The notes: generated by a model from the letters alone, not told the origin. A DNA stretch of 64,000 nucleotides from Schistosoma haematobium (GCF_000699445.3 NC_067200.1:18093003-18157002), one strand, 5' to 3'. Numbered from the stretch's first letter, positions 33,035-44,380 are shown. Program-made: numbers and translations.

Positions 33035-35230
33035 ATCATCGCTCTTTGAAACGTCTTACTCTCAATTATGTCGATGAAATTAAGTCTAGAATACCAGAAT
33101 TGGAACGAAATATCTCATTACGTTCACATACATTATTTGATCTGTCAGAAGATCAACGTTTGAAATTCAAAGATTACATTGATATTGTTTGCAAAAATCG
33201 TACTGAAGATGTGATCTTGAAATAAATGAAAAGTTTAAAACAGACCGAGACGCAAGCTTCTTTTCCCGAATCTCCAGAGAAATATGTTTTCAATTACTCA
33301 AGTATAACACTATCGACTATTCAGCTACAATCATTATCCCTTGGTCCTAAATTTTGTAGTACGTCTACTAACATTATTGAATTCAACGCTAAAATCCAGT
33401 TTGAAAGCCTCATTCGACAGACAAATGACCTTATTCCAGTATCTAATAAAGATTTTGAGCATTTCAAAACAACTCTTGTGGATTGTTGTAATCAATATGT
33501 AAACAAAACACCTACAATTAGCCGATTACTTACAAAAGAGCATAAATCTCAATTATCTGATCTTCGGAGAAATCAGGACTTAGTGTTATGTCGCCCAGAC
33601 AAGGGTGCAGGAATTGTCCTTATGGATCGTCTTGACTATGTTACCAAAATACCTTCGATATTATCTGATCCTGTTAAATTCTCTATTGAGACCATTCAAA
33701 AAGACACAACTGAAAAACTGAACAGATGCTAATTAAAATTTTAAAGAAAATAGAAGATGAGGCTATTATCAATTGTGACCTCTATGGACTCCCAAAAGTT
33801 CATAAGAATAATGTCCCACTACGTCCTATACTTGATATGAACAATTCTCCTTATCACTTGATCGCTAAATGGTTAGTTAATATTATACAACCTGTTAAAA
33901 ATCATATCAAAAAATACAATTCTTTTGATTCCTTTGACTTTGTCGACTCAATTAGAAATATCAATGTAACCGGTAAGAAAATGTTCTCATTAGATGTCAC
34001 TTCTATTTTTACAAATGTTCCCCTCACAGAAACCATTTGCTTTTTATGTGACTATATTGAAAACAATAATCTTGATATGCGTATCCCGAAACAATACCTT
34101 AAAGAACTACTTCTGCGATGTACGCTCAACGTGCAATTTAGATTTAATGATGCTTTCTATAGACAAATAGATGGAGTTGCAATGGGCTCTCCATTGGGTC
34201 TTCGCCTGGCTGATTGATTCACGGCTAATCTAGAAAAATCGGCACTTCGACCAATAATTGAGAGGTTTCATTTATATAAGAGATATATGGATGACACTTT
34301 CATTATTTGCGAAGAAGATAGTGACCTCAATGATATCTTGAATATTTTCAATAACTGTCACCCATCAATCCAATTTACCCTAGAAGCAGAGACAAACCAT
34401 GAATTTCGTTTTCTTTATATCCGTTTAAAAGATTGCCTGACGGTTTTTTACAGAGATCGATATATAGAAAACCTACTTGGAATGGACAATACACGAACTT
34501 CCACAGTTGGGTTCCATTAAGTAGAACAAGGAACTTAATTTATTCTTTATCCTCGAGGATCAAGCGAATTTATTGCAATGATACAATAGATGGGGAACTA
34601 TTTCATCTTCGACAGACCCTCATCAAAAATGGTTATCCACCGAGATTCATTGATAGAAATTTGGCACCTGGACTTCATGACAAAGCATCGACAGTAGAGA
34701 AGAAAACTCTATTTATGAATATGGAATTTAAAGGAGACACGGCTGCCGAAATCCTAAATAAACGGATTTCGAAATCATTGAATAAAAATTCCACGCAGCT
34801 AAGCTCCGAATCATTTTCTCTAGCCGACCTACCATTCTGGGGTGTGTTAAGGACAAACTTCCGCTTTGGGCCACTTCAATGTGTATATATAAATTTACTT
34901 GGTCATGTGGGGCATGCTACATAGGCCGCACAAAACGATCATTATCCAAACGCATCTCGGAACATTATCCGGCCTGGCTCTTAAAAGGGCAAGGAAAACA
35001 ATCACGAGTTCGATATAGGAGCACTTAATCAACTGTGGACAAATCGCTCCAAAGGACTCTTCATTTAAGGTAGTCTACAAAGTCAAAGGAACTGGATCGA
35101 AGGGGGTTCGAATCAATATTTTATGCACCGCAGAGGCACTGGCAATCCACAAACTCAAGCCTGAACTTTGCGTGCAGAAACGATTTGTCCAACCTCTCAT
35201 CCTTCCTTGGCCCTAATCCCCTTAATGGGT
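33013..35230 (+). pseudogene. Penelope-like RT/GIY-YIG, right copy
   Basis: Starts 171 bp further into the element than the left copy, so it lacks the first residues. Three ORF segments follow. 33226-33732 ends LCRPDKGAGIV...TTEKLNRC. 33726-34217 has YGLPKVHK, VPLRPILDMNNSPYH, FTNVPLTETICF and GVAMGSPLG, and is cut by TGA 34215-34217 right after LAD. 34287-34520 begins YMDDTFIICEEDSDLND, which carries the catalytic aspartates. 34433-34924 has SIYRKPTWNGQYTN. The GIY-YIG domain continues in another frame at about 34895-35030. Here the three homopolymer tracts are one base longer, so the reading frame is better preserved than in the left copy. Confidence 0.9.
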
Positions 35231-36020
35231 ATGTTTCTGTGTGTTTTGTTGTTGTTGTTTTTCTGCACTTTTATTTAATTGTTGTCAGTAAGTTTTTTAA
35301 AATAGTATTTTGCACTTTAAACTCTAATGATTTGTTATTAATAGAGTAAATTTTAGAAAGTTGTAATGGGATTTCTTTGTAAATGGAACAAGGCATTGAC
35401 AATTTGCGATCGCTCACTGCAAAAGGAGCTTCTTGCTATGTATTTAAGAGCGGAAACTGACTTATGAAGTTAAAAGCGTGACTTTCGGGTTCATGAAACA
35501 GTTGCATGAGACCGGGCCCATATTTTCTAAACCTTACCCGTGATACGAGAAACTGTTAGTGAAAAGTAAGGTATGTGTACTTTTTTTATTAGCTCTTTCA
35601 CACAAACCAATATCAGATCATAATTTCCCGCAAGAGATTTAAAAATACTGATAATGGGTCGTTTGAACTTGTTAAAGTGTTCTTCAACAATTTATAACTC
35701 TTGACTTACTGCATTTCAATCCACCTACTTTTGTTAAAATAGTCCTATAATATCTTTAGTTGCAGTCAAGTAATTACGACCCAACAGCGAGTGTATGATC
35801 TTCTACTTGATCATTGACTTTGCATCATTTATATTCCTAGAATCAGATACCCATCGTAGTTTCTCACAAAACAAATAGGAATTACCAATCTAATTTTTTA
35901 TACAATTGATTGTTACTTGTATTTTTTTAAAGTTAAATTACTTTTCAAATGTTCTTGACTTATAGTGACGTTACCTATTTATTCCTTTAATACACACAAT
36001 TCTGACACAACTAAGTTCAT

Positions 36021-36199
36021 AGTTTTTGGTTGAGATCATGAATCAATCGATGTTAGACCACCGTTGGAAACCTGGAAACACTGGACGGCCGTTTCGTCCT
36101 AGTATGGGACTCCTCAGCAGTGCGCATCCACGATCCCGCACCCCGCGGGATTCGAACCCAGGTCTAACATCAATTGATTCATGATCTCAACCAAAACTT
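36021..36199 (-). mobile_element. Hammerhead SINE (type 1) flanked by inverted ends
   Basis: The - strand carries the tRNA-like end (B-box complement near 36150) and the 3' terminus. Unusually, the same SINE terminus appears on both sides in inverted form, 36021-36059 and 36161-36199, with only about two mismatches, so the unit can fold into a long stem. It lies in GTPBP10 intron 1, antisense to the gene. Confidence 0.8.
36078..36123 (-). ncRNA. Hammerhead ribozyme, intact core (type 1)
   Basis: On the - strand: helix I GCACUG/CAGUGU (one G-U), core CUGAGGA, helix II GUCC/GGAC with loop CAUACUA, GAAA, helix III with the ACGGCCGU sequence, and cleavage triplet GUC. All conserved core positions are satisfied (position 7 may be any base). 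The short helix III is typical of schistosome ribozymes. Cleavage is predicted between 36084 and 36083. Self-cleavage in the SINE RNA is inferred, not shown. Confidence 0.8.
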
Positions 36200-36643
36200 A
36201 ACAATCTCCACAACCCCCATACTGATAAGTTCATAGTATCGGAAAGACTGTTATATTTGACCACCTTTCAACCTACAGAAAATTTAATCGCTCTTTGTTC
36301 ACTAACTTGTCCTAAAAGAAAATATAGTAGAAAACCACATGCATTATTTATTGTTTAAATCTACAACATCGTTGTTTGATCTGAAGTATACGAGACAACT
36401 TTAGTTCCTTTTTTCCGGAAGCCCCAGGATTCTATTGTTCGTGTTTGAAACAAATATCACAGAACTTCTACAATCAGAAAAAAACATCAAATAATAATTT
36501 GCAACTATATACACTTTATGGTTAATAGTTAATGTTCTTTCCTTTAGTAATATGATGTTCATGTATGACTGGTTTCTGGTTAAATTTGCCCTTAATTAAT
36601 ATGAAACTTTCATCTAATCATTTATCTGTTTGTACATTTATAG

Positions 36644-36913
36644 GCTGGACATGGAACAGAGGCAAGTAAACGTCGTGGTTTAGTTGCTGGTCTAGATGGT
36701 GAAGACTTGACTATTCGTGTTCCTGCTGGAATAACTGTATTATTTGGAGGTCAAGGGACATCATCATCTAATGGATCAGAACAACGAATACTTGGAAATT
36801 TGGATCAAGTCGGTCAAAAATTACTTGTAGCACAAGGTGGTATAGGTGGATTTCATCAAAATGGGTATATTGGCTCACCGGGTCAAGCTCACAGTATCGT
36901 CTTAGACTTAAAG
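36644..36913 (+). CDS. GTPBP10: GTPBP10/Obg GTPase, exon 2
   Basis: The acceptor TTTATAG ends at 36643 and the donor GTGATA starts at 36914, both phase 0, 90 codons. It completes the Obg fold: DLTIRVPAGITVLFGG (cf. the IPVPVGI strand of the human protein), QKLLVAQGGIGG (cf. ILVAQGGLGG) and QAHSIVLDLK, the conserved link to the G domain. A Ser-rich insertion, GGQGTSSSNGS, is seen in the middle. Confidence 0.9.
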
Positions 36914-37735
36914 GTGATAATTTGTTATCTTTTGATAAAAATCAATCCAACCACTCATTAAATATTATCTCAACCTTCAATAATCAACATAAACTCAATT
37001 GTGTTCAGAATCATAGATTAAATTGTCAGCGATAACTGACATCCAATTATTCTTACTGAACAACATCTTTTTGTTATGAAACCAGGGGAGAATACACAGT
37101 TGGTACTCATTCAATTCATAGTCGATTTTGGGTTTAAAAATAAAATTAAGCCAACTGTTTACTTCTGTTAAGTGATTCTGTTATATTGTAAAGCTAAATA
37201 TTTATCTTGCATAGGTTTAAGTTAGTTTTTGTCGACTCAACAAAGGTTATTTATGTTTTGACTAATCTAGAACCATAAATTTAAGGTAGGTTTAGTTTTT
37301 TAAAAAGTCGAATATTATGTTCAGCTACTCATTAATAAGTTGTTTATTTATTTAAACACATAAACATTTGTACAAGGAGGCACCAAATAGATATGCGCCA
37401 CATAAATCATTCGATTTGTGTGAGGGCTGGGATACTGTCCGGGTGCTCAAACCGAAGCAGGTGGTTTTGTTAGGGGGCCACACGCGGAGCCTTCGGCTTA
37501 AAGGTTCAATCCATGATGCAGTGCAGCAACGTTAGGAGATGCATTCGCATGGCAGTCGGTGACCAACAATTGGTTCATACACCATTTGTTCCTTCAAGAT
37601 GCTGGAGCCCATGTACACCATTGGTTTGCAATCAGGGTTTTACAACTTCCCTAGGTGAACTCTCTATTATAAGTTAGTTATCTTACTTCAACATTATATT
37701 ATCACATTTAATAATTGATTCCTCTTTCAATATAG
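36914..37735 (+). other. GTPBP10 intron 2
   Basis: Phase-0 intron. 37340-37665 is a retroposon copy. The remainder shows nothing identifiable. Confidence 0.8.
37340..37665 (-). mobile_element. RTE-tail SINE-like retroposon, copy B
   Basis: The 3' tail (TTTATTTATTT on this strand) is at the left end. It is 5'-truncated near the TTCCCTAGGTGAACTC segment. The shared LINE tail is at about 37350-37400. Confidence 0.8.
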
Positions 37736-37910
37736 CTTATGGCTGATTACAGTTTGATTGGATTTCCTAACGCTGGTAAATCTAGTTTATTAAAAGCTTT
37801 ATCTGGTGCACCTGCAAAAATTGCCAGTTATCCTTTCACTACAATCAAACCACAAGTTGCCAAATGCATATACTCAGATCATCGTAAGATAAGTATAGCA
37901 GATTTACCAG
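37736..37910 (+). CDS. GTPBP10: GTPBP10 G-domain exon 3 (P-loop)
   Basis: The acceptor TATAG ends at 37735, donor GTAAAT at 37911, with one base of the next codon left over. It encodes the Walker A/G1 motif [11 protein letters not shown], the G2 region with SYPFTTIKP and the start of G3, [23 protein letters not shown] corresponds closely to [15 protein letters not shown] in human GTPBP10. Confidence 0.95.
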
Positions 37911-38155
37911 GTAAATATCCGTACAAATTAAGTTCAAATTGTTACTGTATTCATTAATTTTCAGTCCAGTATAAGTTCTGACATGCAAACCTGTCGACTT
38001 ACACAATATTTTATGTGTTCAAATGTTCAAATCATCATTGCTGATGTATTTAAATATAAAGCAAAAAGTAAATTTACTGAAGAAATCCTTTTTGACTTTA
38101 CTTTCATATAGTCTCTAAACAGATTGTATGTTTACATACAATACATAAAATGTGT

Positions 38156-38285
38156 CTAGCAGTGAAATTCAAGACGCGTGTTTCATCCTACTTGAGATTC
38201 GTCAGCTGAATATACCTGCATCTCAGAGTTGATATTCACTTCGGGACTCAAACTCACTAGTGTTGGATTCAAACACCATCACGTT
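38156..38285 (-). mobile_element. Hammerhead SINE (type 2), intact ribozyme
   Basis: On the - strand it starts with a tRNA-like head (GTTTGAGTCCCG B-box-like near 38255-38265), followed by the shared segment AATATCAACTCTGAGATGCA, then the ribozyme at 38159-38219. The opposite-strand partner at 38399-38548 has the same order (head, segment, ribozyme). Confidence 0.75.
38159..38219 (-). ncRNA. Hammerhead ribozyme, intact core (type 2)
   Basis: Outer helix I GCAG/CTGC, an internal loop, inner helix I AUUCAG/UUGAAU (6 pairs, one G-U), core CUGACGA, helix II AUCU/GGAU with loop, GAAA, short helix III ACACGCGU, triplet GUC. This matches the published layout of the schistosome Sm-alpha ribozyme, in which loops in helix I contact helix II. 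Predicted cleavage is between 38173 and 38172. It is antisense to GTPBP10. Confidence 0.78.
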
Positions 38286-38398
38286 ATCCACTTAGCTACT
38301 GAATCCAGATAGTCACTCAAATTTCAATCTATATGTTAACATCACGATAGTCCAAACTATTGAAAACTAGAGTGAAGTTTATACACGCTGCAAAAGTA

Positions 38399-38548
38399 AA
38401 GTGGCTATCTGGTTAACACGCTAACATTTGAAGCGAACGCTAGTGGGTTTGAGTGTTGAGGTGAATTTCAACTCTTAGAAGAGTCTGGTACATCCAGCTG
38501 ATGAGTCCCATACAGAATGAATTGCGCGTCTTAAATTCCACTAATAAC
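38399..38548 (+). repeat. Type 2 SINE, sense, broken ribozyme
   Basis: A tRNA-like head (GGTTAACACGCTAACATTTG ... GTGGGTTTGAGTG) and the ribozyme region 38483-38541. It has CUGAUGA but GAAUU in place of GAAAC, and helix II GUCC no longer pairs, so it should be inactive. Confidence 0.7.
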
Positions 38549-38876
38549 CAGATTTCATGTATTCCATATAAACTTGTATCATAATAACTACATTGATGCA
38601 CATATACGAACCAAGACCGATCAAATTTCAGTTAGTATATGAACAGTGTGATAATTTAAACCACTAAAATTTGAATTAAGACTGTGTTTATTAAAGTATT
38701 AAGCATGTGAGTTTTAGTCAAGAATTGACGAAACAGTTCTATGGGGTTAATTATAGGATAGGGGTTAAAATTTCTAACACTTGAGATATATTCATTAAGA
38801 TAAACACTGTGTTCATGACCGAAAAGTTGGAGTAAAGGCCATGTAATATGAACGAAAGTAGGAGTTTTTAAAAAGT

Positions 38877-39140
38877 TATTTATATTATTTATTTGAACAC
38901 ATAAACATTTGTAAAAGGATGCGTCACATAAATCATTCGATTTGTGTGAGGGCTGGGATACTGTCCGGGTGCCCAAATCGAAGCAGGTGGTTGTTTAGGG
39001 GGCCACACCCGGGGCCGAACATTCGCTTTTTATCCTCTCAATTTCGTAAACAACACCGCTCCTCGAGAAGGCAGTGAGTAGGACTTCCCTGGCAGTGGTT
39101 GTATGCACGTGGCCATGTGAGAGCATTTGGGGACATTACG
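38877..39140 (-). mobile_element. RTE-tail SINE-like retroposon, copy C
   Basis: Has the tail and the 5' half but lacks about 200 bp between the CACACCCGGGGCC segment and the GAACATTCGCTTTT segment. Confidence 0.8.
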
Positions 39141-40237
39141 TCTGATAATATGTTCATTGAATAAAAGAAGTAAATCCGACAATAAGATATAGTCAATCTG
39201 AAGTTAATATAAGAAACGAGAAAGATCTGATAGACTGTTCTGTTAACACAGATCAGGGTTTAAATTTTGGTTGGCTAAATGTTCTATAGTGTAAAGTAGG
39301 TTAAGATGTGAACTTTTTACAATCTTTGACCGGACCTTGTAGATAGCGTCAAAGGGTTAATTTAGTAGTGAATATCTTGATTTCACTACATGCAACAGAA
39401 TTGAAGACGCAATTTATTTCAGCCATATTGGAGTATGCTCTTGGATAAGGTGAAAAAGAGGCCTTGACAAATGATCTACCTATCCAGTTCTATAGAAACT
39501 GGTAAACTGGTGTATACACATAGAATTGGTCGGTCATGGCAACTTATCTTTCAACTGAAGCTGTATAACTGGGTGACCACCATATAGCATGCAAAGATCT
39601 ACTGTATAAGTTTGTCTTTCAAAGAGATTTTTCCGGACAATTTATATATATATATATATATCTCCATCGGCACCCTCTTTGAACTCAAGATTTATGATTA
39701 TGGTTTTTTGTGGGACTATATGAAATCATAATCTTTATAATATCAATGTATAGTGATAATCCTTATTTATAATTGCTACACATTGTATCATTAGAACAAA
39801 GATAATAGTTGACTATATTAGATTTACATTTAATTAGTCATAAATTTATTATAGATTATTAGTTGTAAAATTAAACTTTATAAAGCGAGTTTTATGGAAA
39901 AATTTTTGGACTCCTGAACGGGATTTGTTACAGATTCACCTCAGTTGGAGTACCATGGAAAACCGAGGAGCACTAGACATATGTTTCGTCCTATTGTGAG
40001 GCTTCTTATCAGCACGAATTCACTGAGGTTGCAAATATGTACAGTTGGTCATTAATGCGGTCATGAAACCTGAATATCCTGTGTCTATTAGTGGATGCGC
40101 ACTTCATAGGAGTTTCATACTAAAACGAAACATTGCTCTAGTTCACCGTGATTATCAATAGTATGCTAATATAACTTTATTTTTATTCTGACCTAATTGT
40201 TTACTGTTTGCTCGGATGTAATTTTTACCCCAAAACA

Positions 40238-40790
40238 TATTTTATTTATTTGAACACGTGAAAATAGGTACAAGGGGCACTAGATACATATTCGCTACAC
40301 GTCTGAGTTATGGTGGGAGCGAGCATAGTACTTTGTGAATTAATTATCATCTCATCAAATTTGTGTGAGGGCTGGGATACTGATCGCGTGCCCAGACCGA
40401 AGCAGATGGTTTTCTTAGGGGGGCTACGCCCGGAGCCTTCGACCTAAAGGTCTGATCCACAAGGCGGTGGAGTATCGTAAGAAGATGCAGTCTCATGGTA
40501 GCCGGTGACCAACGACTAGTTCATACACCATTTGTTCCCTCAGGATACTGGAGCCCATGTACACCATTGGTTTGAAATGAGAGTTTTCCAACTGCCCTAG
40601 GTGGACTATTCGTTTCCACCAACCCGGTTAAAGTGCTGGACATTCACTTTTCGTCTTCTCAATATCGTAAACAGCAATAATGCCGCGAGATGGCAGTGGT
40701 TGTATACACGTGGCCACGTAAGAGTATTTCGAGAGGGAGCGCTGACTCTCCCCACCCTTGGCCGTACCAGGGCATTTGGGTGGCAGATAA
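40238..40790 (-). mobile_element. RTE-tail SINE-like retroposon, copy D, near full length
   Basis: The most complete copy, about 550 bp, from the A/T-rich tail at 40240 to the 5' end CCAAATGCCCTGGTACGGCC (reverse complement near 40765-40785). An extra stretch at 40310-40350 interrupts the LINE-related tail. Confidence 0.8.
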
Positions 40791-40961
40791 AACATAACAT
40801 CATTAAGAATTTTTATGTGGTAATCTACAACTGGTAAGTCATTGCTTGTGATGAGAATATCTGATCCCTTTAAATTCACATTTCATTATAATTTTTATTG
40901 TATTATGTATAATCGGTCTGTTTTTATTAATTTATTCTTTTTTTTACACTATTTGTTCTAG

Positions 40962-41245
40962 GTCTCGCTGATATTTATGCTCAATATGATGCACAAATAA
41001 ATCAAAATAACAATGATCAATCTGATTCAAAAGCATCTTTACCGAGTTTAAGACATACGAACTTTTTAAAACATGTTGAACGTAGTTCATGCATACTTCT
41101 TGTGTTAGATTCACTTGGATTTTGTAAAGATCAATTTAGTTCTAGACGTAATGCATTAGCTGTTGCTTATTTAGTTTTAAATCAAATGGAACGATGGTCT
41201 AATGGTTTACTTCTTGAAAAACCAATGGCTTGTATTTTGAATAAA
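40962..41245 (+). CDS. GTPBP10: GTPBP10 exon 4, G domain
   Basis: The acceptor ends at 40961 and completes the Gly codon begun at 37910. Donor GTAAGT at 41246, phase 0. It encodes LADIYAQYDAQINQNNNDQ, then TNFLKHVERSSCILLVLDS (cf. KFLKHIERTRQLLFVVDIS), and ends PMACILNK, the first half of the G4 motif NKxD. Where most Obg proteins continue DLPG with LIEGA and a glycine-rich switch II, this protein has LADIYA plus an Asn-rich stretch of about 20 residues. Confidence 0.9.
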
Positions 41246-41671
41246 GTAAGTTTAATTAATTAGACAATTATATTTGTCTTTATATTGTACAGGTTTTATT
41301 TTACTGTGTATAGATTGCTGTCTTTAAAATAAAGCTGTTCGACACACATTCTTCCCAATTGAAGCGTCATTATTCATGTACATGTTACCACATGATATAC
41401 CCATCATTAAAATGACTAGAAGTATTTACGATCGAATGAATGGATTGTGATAAACCACTTTTTGCCACACAACGGTAGTGGCGTCATAGCTGTTGGAAGG
41501 AAGTGCAAAGTTTTAAACGTATGCTTATTCGGTTAAATAAACAAATTTTCTAGCGTTTGTTGTGTCAAACAGTTTTATTGAAAATAATAAATACTTGTTT
41601 GTCATCACCTTACAGTTATTATTATCATCAACCAAGTGTGTGATCATTACGTGACATTCTTACATCCCTAG

Positions 41672-41846
41672 ATTGATACTACCGGTGCAATGGATGAAGC
41701 TTTAGAAACAAAATATTGGCTTGAACGTATGGATTCATCTGAAGCAAAACAACATTCACAACTTCCTCCAAAGTTGTTACCTAGTCTGACACCCAAATTT
41801 GAATCGATCGAACTAGTCTCTGCTTTGCGTCACACAAATATTCCAG
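41672..41846 (+). CDS. GTPBP10: GTPBP10 exon 5 (G4/G5)
   Basis: Begins IDTTGAMDEALETKYW, completing NKID of the G4 motif across the intron. The end, ELVSALRHTNIP, holds the G5 SA motif. Donor GTAACT at 41847 leaves one base. Confidence 0.9.
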
Positions 41847-41984
41847 GTAACTTGTCATCTCATTGATTGATTGGATTATAGGATATTACTATTACTATTT
41901 GCAGTAAATTTTTATGTGAAGCAACTAAGTCGTTATTGACATAATGCACTAATTCTTGGTACTTCAAAATCCTTTGTTGTATAT

Positions 41985-42500
41985 AGTCTGTTCGTTCTGT
42001 CCTACACCACGGCTGTGAAACGTGGCCATTAAGTGTAGAAGATACTCGTAAGCTACTAGTATTTGACCACAGATGTCTTAGAAATATAGGTCGTATCTTC
42101 TGGGATCACTGGGTCAGTAATAGTGAACTTAGACACAGGATATTAGGGAATTATAGTAAATCAGTTGATGGGGTCGTAAATTTTCATCGACTAAGATGGT
42201 TGGGCCACGTGTTGCGTATGCCTAAACACCGACTACCACGACGTGCAATGCTAACCGGTGTTCGGGATGGTTGGAAGAAAGTTAGAGGCGGTCAAACCAA
42301 AACGTGGCATCAGTGCTTGAAGTCACTAACTTCTAGTCTGAGCCATGTTAGTAGATGTATACTACTTGGTTGGGGTTCTCGTGACCATCATAACCATTGG
42401 TTGGAGAATGGGTGGTATGGCTCATAATCGATCACAATGGCGTAGATGTATACACTCTTTGTCTTCCCTTAAACTATTTGATTAAAATTGCTTTATGTCT
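41985..42500 (+). pseudogene. RTE LINE 3' fragment in GTPBP10 intron 5
   Basis: Encodes the C-terminal part of an RTE reverse transcriptase of the 53-56 kb family: CETWPLSVEDTRKL, FDHRCLRNIGRIFW, LRWLGHVLRMPKHRLPRRAM and GWKKVRGGQTKTWHQCLKSL, then the stop after NGWYGS at 42425 and part of the 3' UTR. It has an indel near the start, so the frame is not continuous from 41985. Confidence 0.85.
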
Positions 42501-44200
42501 TATTAGAAAATCATTATTGTCATCAAATTTCGTACACTTAATGTTGGTCAAATGGCTTGTTTTGTTTTTATTCCAACTATCTTCTAAAAGTCACAGCATT
42601 GATGTATAACATATAAACTAAATTTTGATTAGCTTATGAATTGTCAGTTTATCATATCATTTGATGGTTATACGTACTTATGATTTGTCGATTGTAAATA
42701 ATTGACTGTATGATTTGTACATCATTTACTCTCAGTCTATAAATTGTCTCAATACAGTTTGTATTATTGGTATCTTGCATTTGGTGACTCAGTCGAACAA
42801 CAATTCTGTTTGAAATCCCACTTAAAAATTATTAAGAGGTTCTGGTTAATAAAAAAATGGAATGATCCACAACAACAAAACAAGTTTATTGAAATGATGA
42901 AATATGTCGATATCGTCAAACGTTAGTATCTTAAATTCACCGATAACTTGGTAAATGTCTACATATTCTTAGGTAACTGCATACTGAAGTCAATTTCTGT
43001 AGTCAGTAGAAGTTTCAACATAAATTCTCTTCTATTATCAAACATGAAGAAAGAGAGATCAATTTTGATATCATTGATGCTAATGACCTGAAATTGTACT
43101 TCATCATCAGGAAGCGAATGCAAAAAAATATCGACTGCTCCACGCCAGCTTGTCACAAAGATACTGGATATTAAAAAACCTAGTGAAATGTATATGCAAA
43201 CTATAAAAAGATAACGACTTATCAAAATCATACCGTGTCACTTAAACAGATTATTAAGTTATATCAGTAGTTCTCCTAGTTCACTTCTTAGTTAAAGTTG
43301 ACACAAGCATTATTGCGTTACATACCTATGAAGGCTTCGTAAATCAATAGTCGAGTTCGAAGAAAATACTGTTTTGACGAAACGAATATTAGGGAAGCGG
43401 TAACTTCTAAAACTAATTCACGGATTACTATTGTTGTACATACTTTTATTACGTGATCATCTCATAACTCGAATATTTCCAGATCTGTTTTACCCGTATT
43501 GTAAGCTTTCATAGACTCACTAACTGATGTTATCTGCGTTACTCAGTCAGTCAGTCACTGACTGAGTTTTACCACTACCTATTTATTAATTGTTAATTAT
43601 CCACCTACTGCTCCATTTTCTATCACCTACAACCTGATTGTGTGTAAAGAATGGTTTTTGGAAAAATGGCTGTCTGCTACCTTGTTATATGACCGGAATG
43701 AATCCTGGGATTTGAAGAAGACGCGTTCTGATCTTTTAGGTGTTTACATGATTTGGTGACTGTTCAAGGTTTACCTTTGTCGGTTGAACGTGTCACTGTT
43801 CAAAGCTTAAGATGTTGGTGTGTAAATGAAAAAGTATACTTACTGTGGATAATTGTAAGCCGGCATCTTATTGGTAAATATTGTCAAGTGATTAAGAAAT
43901 GGATAGAATAACTAAATGAGTATAAGAAATATATCATCACAAAAATCCATCCTAATTTATATGTCCGTTCTGTGCGTTCTAAACATCTACAGTACGACAA
44001 TTTGTGTAAAACATTTGAAGACAGTATGCCAAACTTTACGTGCACATTTTCAACTATCCATCTTGTAAACCTTGTTTCATAAGTCAAAGAAAGTAGAAAA
44101 CCTGCTTCTAGTTAGAAGCCATGACCAGTAAAGTACAGTCTTGTAGGATGTGAGGCAGTTATCTACCAATGGCATTAGATTAATGTTCGTGGAATCTCAC
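42500..44200. other. GTPBP10 intron 5, unassigned part
   Basis: Nothing I can identify, apart from a short CAGTCAGTCACTGACTGA-like run at 43545-43565 of the kind seen at RTE ends. Small ORFs (42744-42926, 42959-43231, 43884-44087) carry no recognisable domain. Confidence 0.5.
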
Positions 44201-44380
44201 GAGCTCACTGAAGCTCGAGAAATAAACTATTGGATACTAAACTAGTTGATTAAGAGTCAAGCGTTCGCTGAGAGACCTAAAGATCCTCTGTTCACTCCCA
44301 GGTACGATTGTGGGCGTGCACTGCTGAAGATTTTCAAACTAGAAAGAAAACGTTATCCATTGCTTCCATGTGTTCAGTGA
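44200..44380 (+). repeat. Type 1 SINE, sense, damaged ribozyme
   Basis: The ribozyme region 44318-44363 keeps GCACTG, CUGAAGA and GAAA. Helix III and one pair of helix I are lost, and the triplet is AUC. The tRNA-like head is near 44250-44300. Confidence 0.55.

Larger units (their letters stand above)
30560..35300. mobile_element. Head-to-head Penelope-like element palindrome
   Basis: Two copies of the same Penelope-like retroelement in inverted orientation. The left arm (30560-32841) reads on the - strand and the right arm (33013-35300) on the + strand. A 171-bp spacer (32842-33012), which is extra 5' sequence of the left copy, separates them. Both outer ends are the element 3' ends. The arms are nearly identical. 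I see three one-base differences in A/T homopolymers, the left arm always being one shorter, plus a diverged outer 30 bp. Outside the arms the flanks differ, and each side leads to a different exon of GTPBP10. Confidence 0.93.
29646..36643 (+). other. GTPBP10 intron 1 with Penelope palindrome
   Basis: A 7-kb phase-0 intron. It holds the inverted Penelope-like element (30560-35300) and a hammerhead SINE (36020-36205). 29650-30560 and 35300-36010 show nothing I can assign. Confidence 0.8.
37911..40961 (+). other. GTPBP10 intron 3
   Basis: Contains an inverted hammerhead SINE pair (38156-38548), two retroposon copies (38877-39140, 40238-40790) and a decayed type 1 SINE near 39940-40150. A TA run is at 39641-39661. 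39140-39640 has no assignable content. Confidence 0.8.

Noticed and set aside
30560..35300. The palindrome as a chimeric-read assembly artefact
   Set aside because: A foldback artefact would mirror flanking host DNA as well. Here the match stops close to the element ends, the centre is asymmetric, and the two sides lead to different exons of one gene. The homopolymer differences may still be sequencing errors.
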